This document shows, piece by piece, positions 57,036-64,000 of a DNA stretch of 64,000 bases. This DNA comes from Tigriopus japonicus (lineage: Eukaryota > Arthropoda > Copepoda > Harpacticoida > Harpacticidae), in assembly GCA_010645155.1 (NCBI GenBank), contig CM021312.1, positions 6,849,698 through 6,913,697 on the forward strand. The letters run 5' to 3'. The position numbers and the translations under genes are program-made. The notes beneath the pieces are model-generated. The model was not told where the DNA came from. It saw only the letters and a program-made list of their open reading frames with translations, and ran no database searches. Positions within the stretch are counted from its first letter, which is position 1. Every line of letters starts with the position of its first letter.

Positions 57036-59957
57036 TTTGAATCACATAACTCAGTGCGTTCAATGTCGAATCCCATCGCACACACAATGCAGGCTTGGTG
57101 GTTCTTGAATATTTTTGGAGTGTCATTTTTCTGTTAGCCCTCTAGGTCTGCTTGCTTAGCTAGAACTGAATAGTCTAACTGGGCTGACAACGCTGAGCAA
57201 TACTAGACTTGAATAACATTATTCCAAGGTTTTAGGAATTATGGAAGTGGTTCTCTTTTTGGTTTAGTTATGGCCAGCGTTGCCTTTTAAAAGTTAAGAA
57301 TATATCGAAAACTGCAATGTAGAAAATAAGTTTTCTGATCTCAATTTGTTATCCGTAACATAGTGCACAAATGAAACCGAGCCATGGAAAGCCATCGAAC
57401 CTCTGTGTTTTGAAACCAATGTTGGACCGAGAACCGAATTGTGTATACCTTGTTTTCGATCTAGCCTTTGATCTAAATCGAATCAAAAAACATACAAGCA
57501 ACAGGAATAGAGGAGTTTTGGAGAATACTCTATGTGGGATTTCGCATAAGCAAAGCTCAAATGAAATGTTCCAGTGTCCCAAGCATATGGGATCTCCACT
57601 GAGGAGCCCTTTGCGACACTTCGGAGCTTCATACAATCTAACTGATCGCCAAAAAAAGGCCATAAATGTTGCTCGAGGCGACTCGCTACCTCGTACCTCC
57701 AAGACATATTTTACCAATACCTTACTTTTCTCTCTCTTTCTCTTTTATCTGCTTTTGCTTGCTCCTACCAATACCGTGTAAACATCTACTTAAGAGAATT
57801 TGGATGGTTACACAATATAAACCAAAAAAAAAAACAATAATCCCTCCACGTCAATGAACCACTAAGTCCTGCGGTCATGGCTTGTTTTGTTTTGCATACA
57901 TTGAGTACGGGTGTTATTAGACTTTTTTACCCAACTGTTGCCTTACAGATCCTTCTTTAGGTTTTGGGTCAAAAAGTGTTGAGCAATCTTATTTGAGGTA
58001 ACTTGAGGCAAGGAAAACAGTCATCCTTGCATTACGAGATAACTCAGATCAAAAAACCGCGACACTGCTTATTCCGTCGCATCACTGGGTGGGCGCATCA
58101 AGTGAATTAGTGCCGATACTTTTTTATCAAACTTTTGTTATCCAATATTTGTTCTGGAAAAGCAATGTTAACTTTTGTTGCGCATGTGCATCGAGATCTA
58201 CTATAAAATTTGTTTCCTAGTCCTGTATATTTCGGTTGGAACGAAAAATAATCATGAGTTGACTCTCCCAATATTGTGCACGCAAATAAACCTATTCTAA
58301 CATTCAAAGTTTGAACGTTTACCCTCACTTTTGCAGTTTTTGTGTCACCTTGACCTAGGTTTGCAATGAGTACTTCATCTTGTCTGTAAGTTACTTTTAG
58401 CATATTACTGTAGATATTCATAAATTTACAAAGAAGACTACTGAATGGTGATATTGGGCCCTTTCGTTTCAAGACAATTCTCAAGTTGTAATAAATTGGC
58501 AAAATCGTTTGGAAAAACTTGCCATATTTGAATTTTAAGAAAATGACTAAAAATGAAAAAAAAACCCAAATACTAGAAAAGGGCCAGTTCCAGAGATGGC
58601 TTGGTCTCGTTAATAGGTATTGCACGCATGCGGAAACAAGCCCCCTTGAGTCGAATTGACCAAGTCAACTAAGTCTACAGAAGCTTATGAGCTTTTTAAC
58701 TAGGTCCATCTCGGTTCCGAGTTATACCATCAGAGGAAGCTTCAAGGTTGGTATCTGGGCGATCCTACTGAAACTCGATAAGCGCCATCTGTTATTCCTA
58801 ATTCCGTCTGGGGAAGGGCTAAACATTTGGCCAAGAGGTAACTTTTTGAAGGCCTGAAAGCCAACGGGAAAGTCACAAATTTCTCTTCAGTCATTGAATT
58901 GTGGGCCCTTGTGGCTATCAACCTCTACTTGGTGGGCTCTTGATTGAACTAGAGAGATTGAACGATCTTAGCACAGATGAGCCTTGACCTCAAAGCTGTT
59001 ACTTTATGTTGCCAATCCTCTAGTTTTGACTGTTTGTAGCTCTTTTAAGTGCTCCATGATTTGTTGTGAGTCGATTAAACCATATCCTTTTTTGGGCTGC
59101 ACTTGCATTTTAAATTAATTCCAAAAGCTGAGTGGAATGTCACTTAAACTAATTGTTCAGGTGATGCTTGAATAAGTCCTGAAGAAACTATCAAACCACA
59201 TAACAATATTGCAAATAAGGGGGATTAGACTTGCCATTCCCTTCAAAACGCCCCTCATATCTGAAAAAGTGTGACATTAGTTGACACTGATAAAATATCT
59301 CTGAAGATTATGTTTATTTCTAAGCTCTAGACGGCGTGAACTGAAGCAATTTTACTATTGTTTTAAATTTACATGCATGGAGATCTCTTCATTTGGGTGC
59401 GGTCAAAATTATCAATGAGAATTCATTTCGCCCAAAAAGCATCCCTCGCTAGTAAAAACTTTGAAAACGCGAGTATTTTTTGCAAATGTATATTTCTATT
59501 GATCTTGGTGGCTGGAGATGGATAAATTTTCGATTTCCGTCATGTTTTTTGATTGCACTTCCACTCCAGATAATTTTGTGACAAAGACTATAAATACGGG
59601 TTTAGATTTTGAGACAGGAAGAAGTGCCTCTGGGAGAGATGTATCTACAATATCATTAGAATCGGGAAATACTGACAAATTTTGGCGATTGCATCCTTTT
59701 AGAAAATTTCCTCCCGATCTATTTGTTTACATCAAGATTGAAAACATTGCTAAGATAAGATATTTTGGGGACTCTGGAGGGAGCTTTCTTTCATCTTTCA
59801 AGGCAAGATTAAATGGATTAGTGCCCTCCAATCATATAGTTAGAGAGTCAAAAGATTTCATCTAATAGTTATGTTTCGTCATCGTGGACATGTTTTTGGC
59901 AGAATCCCGTTGTATGGAGAGTCAAGGAGGAAGGGCGAGATATGCCTCCATTTCGGA
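57036..59957. other. intergenic, no gene recognised
   Basis: Frames of 115-172 codons occur (57371-57781 plus, 58107-58625 minus, 59518-59865 plus) without any domain. GTGGGCCCTTGTGG and TTGGTGGGCTCTTGATTG at about 58898-58945 resemble the interior of the hAT-type element at 56011, so a related fragment probably lies there. Confidence 0.4.
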
Positions 59958-61286
59958 TCATAACATACAAAAATCAAGTTGCCGTTCGCGAACCTCGTGA
60001 GAACTGGGTGTGACTTGGTACAAATAATCGTATTCGATGGTCTCTAAACTTGAAACGGAGAAATTTGAATCATTCGACTCGATGTAAGTGACAGGCACAG
60101 AGTTAGCAGCTTCAACCACCACGGCGGGTCCATTAGCGGAAGCACTCCACATGACATCTTCGTTTTCCACCACCGGTGAAGGGGCGCTCACCTTCACATC
60201 GAGGTTGTTGGCATTGACACAATTTGAGGCGATCACATCAATGGGTAAGGGCAGACTTGAGGCTGACGGGATAATCGTGGCCTTGGTTCGAATGAGTGGT
60301 GCCGAGACTTGAGGTGTTGATGTGAGAGTGGAAGGTTGAGTGATAGCAGCTATCTGCGCCTGACTCACGGCCGAAGACAGAGACAGGGGCAGAGTCCCAT
60401 TGATCACAGCCTGGATGGGTGCCAATTTGTGGGATTGCAAGCTCTGAATGGAGGAAATGGGAATGGTCAGGGAGTTTGTTCCATGACCAGCATTGGCCGC
60501 AGCGTTGGCGGCGGTGACATTGGCAACAGCAGACAGGACTATGGCAGGGAGCGACCCTACGGACCCCACGAGTGAAGGGCTACTTGTATTGATTGTGTTG
60601 GAGGTGATGGATGAGCTGTGAATGAAGTTGGTGGTCCCGTTGGCTGTGGCAACCACTAAAGGAGAGGCCTTTTTAGCCTCGATGACTGGGATGGCCGTGA
60701 CCACTTGGGGAGAGCTATTCGGGAGTTGGAGAACCACTTGTTGCTCCACGGGCTGAAAACTGGCCATCATGGCCTCGACCTCTTTGCGCAATTCTTCGGT
60801 GTTGGGCCTCGTGGGCAAAGTGATGGGCTTGGCAACGCCGTTAGAGAGACCATTGTCCATGAGCTTAGTGACCGGTTCCGGGGGAGAAAGACTGAGACGA
60901 GGTGTCTTCTTGCCGATGCCATTGGACTCGGAAGAAATGCTATTTTTGCGTTTGGTTCCATCGCCGGGTTTATAACTGATACCCTTCTCGGCCAATGCCT
61001 CACGCAGATACTTCTCTAGAATCCCATGTTTACCAGTGTAGTGTCTCAGGAGAGCTTGCTTGTCCTTGCCAGTGAATGAGCACTCGGCATAGGGACACGT
61101 GTACGGACGGCAATGTGGAAATATCTTGTCGATGCGTTCCTTGAAGTGCTTCATCACCAGATGATCTTGTTTCTCTCGATATTTGTTCTTGGTCTTGGGT
61201 TCAAAACCGCACAATTCACACGTGTGAGTAGTGCGAAACCCGTTCATATTCTTGGGTAGCTCCGCTTGGGGCAATTCGAGCATCAT
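59958..61286 (-). CDS. C2H2 zinc-finger protein with two conserved fingers
   Basis: A nuclear DNA- or RNA-binding role is inferred from two C2H2 fingers near the N terminus. Finger 1 is C-x2-C-x15-H-x4-H at residues about 23-47 (CELCGFEPKTKNKYREKQDH). Finger 2 is C-x4-C-x12-H-x4-H at about 64-87 (CPYAECSFTGKDKQALLRHY, then TGKH). A basic patch follows (GTKRKNSISSES, GKKTPRL), which may be a nuclear localisation signal. The remaining 300 residues are a long Ser/Thr/Ala/Val/Asn-rich low-complexity region typical of activation domains, ending FSVSSLETIEYDYLYQV. The protein has 442 residues from the MMLELPQAEL start at 61286. The frame is open 28 codons further upstream, but a CAG/TAG acceptor-like site near 61310 suggests a 5' UTR intron. 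The exact family name is not recognised. Confidence 0.75.
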   Translation of the reverse strand: MMLELPQAELPKNMNGFRTTHTCELCGFEPKTKNKYREKQDHLVMKHFKERIDKIFPHCRPYTCPYAECSFTGKDKQALLRHYTGKHGILEKYLREALAEKGISYKPGDGTKRKNSISSESNGIGKKTPRLSLSPPEPVTKLMDNGLSNGVAKPITLPTRPNTEELRKEVEAMMASFQPVEQQVVLQLPNSSPQVVTAIPVIEAKKASPLVVATANGTTNFIHSSSITSNTINTSSPSLVGSVGSLPAIVLSAVANVTAANAAANAGHGTNSLTIPISSIQSLQSHKLAPIQAVINGTLPLSLSSAVSQAQIAAITQPSTLTSTPQVSAPLIRTKATIIPSASSLPLPIDVIASNCVNANNLDVKVSAPSPVVENEDVMWSASANGPAVVVEAANSVPVTYIESNDSNFSVSSLETIEYDYLYQVTPSSHEVRERQLDFCML

Positions 61287-64000
61287 TTTGAAACTCGGGC
61301 GATTTTCACTAAAACTGTCAAAAACACAAAAGCATGTAACTGCGTAGCAACGAGATGTTTCTCTTTGCAAAACGTCGGAAACAGAGTCGCTTCCGTCGAG
61401 TCACTGACGGAAAAGAAGGATCAACAATTAGATTTTTACAATCGTACTTTTGTCGAAATCTTGATAACACAACACTTGTATCAATTCGCATGGATCTGAT
61501 TATTTAGGGATTAATCCTCCCTAAAGATGCTCAATGGTGTTTCCCACGAGCGTTCAAGTCTCTATCTGGCACTATGCTTTGTCCACTTGTTAACCTGGCT
61601 GGCTTTCACACAACAGAGGGTTTCGAAACAATGATATTTCGTATTTCTTCCTGGAGCCAGCACAATGATGTGAGTCCCGGGGGAGAATCTCTCTCGCACT
61701 GCCAGCGAGGAAATTGCTGAAGCTGCTCGTTGGACGGGAGGATGAAAATGGCAGACAAACAAAAGAAGAGCTCAGAGCTGCTCGTCGTACTCCTCCTTCC
61801 TCTTGGCGAACTAATGCTGCTGCCGCCACCGCTCGCCCCACCAAATCCAGCACGATCCCAATGCTGGATGGATGATATGACTCCAATGAAGTACGCGTTT
61901 CCAAAGAAATCCAAATTCACACTGATACGATGGGCGGAAATAGAGATGTGTCACGTTGTGTTCCCTTCAAAATATCGCGTTCTCAGTCGAGGGTTCAAAC
62001 TTCATTCCCTTCAAATTGGCAATCCTTTGAGAGCTCTTGCATATTTCTGACCCAAATTACTGCGTTCTCTCTTGGCCCCTGTGCCAAAAAACCATCAGCC
62101 AGCCGGCTTCAGCCGGTTGGTGGGGAACAGCCACTCCTTGTCAGCCATTTCAGCCGAACCATCAATAAAACAGCTTCAGCCATGGGCTCAGCCACTTGTT
62201 GGCAATCGAAGAGCGGGGACCTGTTATGGAGTTGCTCCCATCCCATGGACGAAATGGCGAGAAGCGTTGGAAGCGAAGAAGAAACGCTTCCAAATGCTGG
62301 CCCACAACCAGATTCCGATGGAATTACAAGGTTCTACGGAAAGCCCCATGAAAAGACGTTGCAATGCTGTCAGAGAGACGAATAACTCAAGCTTGCCGTA
62401 ACGTCCATGGAAGGGCTTTGGTACGAGGGATGTTGATGGTTGTTGCCTCAAGTGGTTCTGTGGATAAGAGCCCTAGCCCAAGCTTCAGCTCGCGCAACTT
62501 GACTTCAGCTCCAGCTTGACTTCTTTGAAGGCGCTCATTTCTCTCAAACTCCTGAAGAGTCCCAAGGCTCTCAAGAGAACGATCGGATAGCTTATACCTA
62601 GTGGCTGGCTGACAATCCAATCCACCTAGATGGCCAGTTCTTTCTCTCTCTCTTTTTTTCTTTCCTTCTCCCCCTCTCCAAATGGATTTAGATTCGATCC
62701 CTCAAGATTGAAGTGCGGCAACTTCGTGGACAAGAAGGCGAAAAAGGAGGAGACAATGAAAATGGTAAAATGTGAACAAAGGCAATGATGAGCCAAATTT
62801 GACGCATTTGTCAGAGCTAGAGTTGTACGAATAGCAATCCACACTGTTTAGTTGCAATTTCTGCGAGCCCAACTAAGTTTTAACGAATGTACATGTGGTA
62901 GAATTGTTCTACATTTCACGCATATTGAATGGGCAGAAGAGCTCAAGAAGATTTTGAATGACAAATTTGGAAACGTTCCCATAAATCCAATGAGTGCAAC
63001 AACAGTTACTGCACACACGCCATTCCTCAATAACTCACCCAAACAACAAGAAGACGAATTATTCTATTGTCATTTTCTCAGAGACGGGCTCAACCGAAAG
63101 TTTGAGGAGGATATTTCTTTCATTAGCGTCTTTGTGTTAATTGTTGAGCTTGTTGCTCCTTAATGTATTGTGTGGATATACCATTCTAACTACAGCAGAT
63201 GCGTACATCCTGAATCATAAAAGATTGGAAACAAGATAACCATGTTTTAGAGAGAAGAATTTTAGCTAATTCAAAACTATGGGTAAAATCCCACTGATCA
63301 TGACTCACTGTCGGTTTTTCCCCAATTTCTTCGGATATTTTCAGAGGAAACAAAGATAGAGATGGTTTAAACTCTGTTATCATTTCATAACTTGACGACG
63401 AATGATTGACAACCTTTTCAATCGTGAAATAATACTATGATAGTATAGTACTGTTTTGACGAGCCAGCTGCAAAGCCAATCTTATCTAGGGACTTTTTTC
63501 CAAGTGCGGTTGTAATTCTCTTCCCGGTAAGAAGTGGTCAGACCAAATGGTTATAGGTTGTTGCATGCTCTCTGGTCGTGTCTCAAAACCCAGCTTAGCT
63601 TGCCTCCCTCTTGCTTCTTCTTCTTTTTCTTCTACTTCTTCTTCTCGTTCTAAGGTCTTAGTTCTAACACAGCTAAATGAACCCTCCAACCATTGGAGAG
63701 CTTGAGGGACCGAGAGAAGCACCAAAGTGAACCAACTCTTGAGTGGTTTTTTCCTCGTCGGCCAGCATTTTCGCCGACGGGAGTTTCTTCCTCCTCTTCG
63801 CTCACTCCGATATGACCAATAACTTTAGAGTCAGCCTCCTCGTCAAGCACTTGCTTAGTTAGTTGGCTTTTTTTTGGCATGTATAGCTCTCAATCTTCGA
63901 ATGGAATTAGGAATTAGCTTCCAATTTCCCAGCAGCCTACCAAGAATTTCAGTCAGAGGAGGACGAACCAAAAAATGCGACGCCTTTCAAAATGTGACTC
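61287..64000. other. intergenic, no gene recognised
   Basis: Includes CAGCC-rich sequence at about 62090-62200, a CT-rich run at 62640-62690 and a CTT/TTC-rich microsatellite at about 63610-63660. A minus-strand frame starting MPKKSQLTKQ at 63880 is acidic and could be a first exon, but no donor or family supports it. Confidence 0.35.

Noticed and set aside
58107..58625. 172-codon minus-strand frame
   Set aside because: AT-rich sequence, no domain, no splice or polyadenylation support, and not recognised. Kept only as a possibility.
59518..59865. 115-codon plus-strand frame
   Set aside because: No domain and no regulatory context; its reverse strand is also partly open, which suggests chance.
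62072..62401. CAGCC-rich frames on the plus strand
   Set aside because: Low-complexity sequence gives open frames in more than one phase, with no family similarity.
63650..63880. Minus-strand frame starting MPKKSQLTKQ
   Set aside because: It could be a first exon, but there is no clear donor and no similarity; the overlapping CTT/GAA repeat explains its Glu run.
1..64000. tRNA, rRNA and CRISPR arrays
   Set aside because: No cloverleaf-compatible GTTCGA-type arm with matching stems, no rRNA-like block and no spacer-repeat array was seen by eye. A covariance-model scan would be decisive for tRNAs.

Overview
This is a eukaryotic nuclear window from an animal. The genes have GT-AG introns and carry metazoan chromatin, RNA-processing and ion-channel proteins. 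Protein style, short introns and many small DNA-transposon relics suggest an arthropod, possibly a copepod-like crustacean; the species cannot be fixed from the sequence alone. I assembled gene models by hand from open frames, splice-site consensus, matching intron phase and recalled family sequences. No alignment was run. One assembly gap of 198 N lies at 19689-19886.

Layout. 1-2960: intergenic, with a hAT-type non-autonomous element bounded by a perfect 8-bp duplication. 2964-5696 (+): TADA3, a SAGA/ATAC adaptor. 6263-7976 (-): MUTYH, adenine DNA glycosylase. 8138-12364 (-): RSF1, a PHD-finger chromatin remodelling subunit in one uninterrupted 4.2-kb frame only 161 bp upstream of MUTYH. 12808-13235 (+): a weak secreted-protein candidate. 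15066-17983 (+): TOE1, a CAF1-type 3' exonuclease. 18227-20301: a foldback element and a GACGAATAAA-rich repeat containing the gap. 20961-22322 (+): a secreted glycoside hydrolase of family 43, convergent at 38 bp with a secreted Thr-rich, Cys-rich protein at 22361-24261 (-). 25930-26472 (-): an orphan protein. 27569-29288 (-) and 29448-31923 (+): a head-to-head pair of A4GALT-type glycosyltransferases, one of which has lost its DXD motif. 36162-38842 (+): a LIM-domain protein. 41324-52056 (-): a two-pore potassium channel with a very long M2-M3 loop and a 7-kb intron holding a Ser/Thr-rich coding block (46739-47769). 54986-56520: a dead mariner-type transposon interrupted by a hAT-type element. 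56640-57035: a tandem repeat built on a palindrome. 59958-61286 (-): a protein with two C2H2 zinc fingers.

Working together. TADA3, MUTYH, RSF1 and TOE1 form a compact block of nuclear housekeeping genes (histone acetylation, base-excision repair, nucleosome spacing, small-RNA 3' maturation). The middle holds secretory-pathway or extracellular genes: the GH43 hydrolase, the mucin-like protein and two Golgi glycosyltransferases. The right half is sparse, with long introns, one ion channel and most of the transposon debris. The most unusual items are the GH43 enzyme in an animal genome, the glycosyltransferase pair with a missing metal-binding Asp, the half-LIM modules, and the layered DNA transposons.
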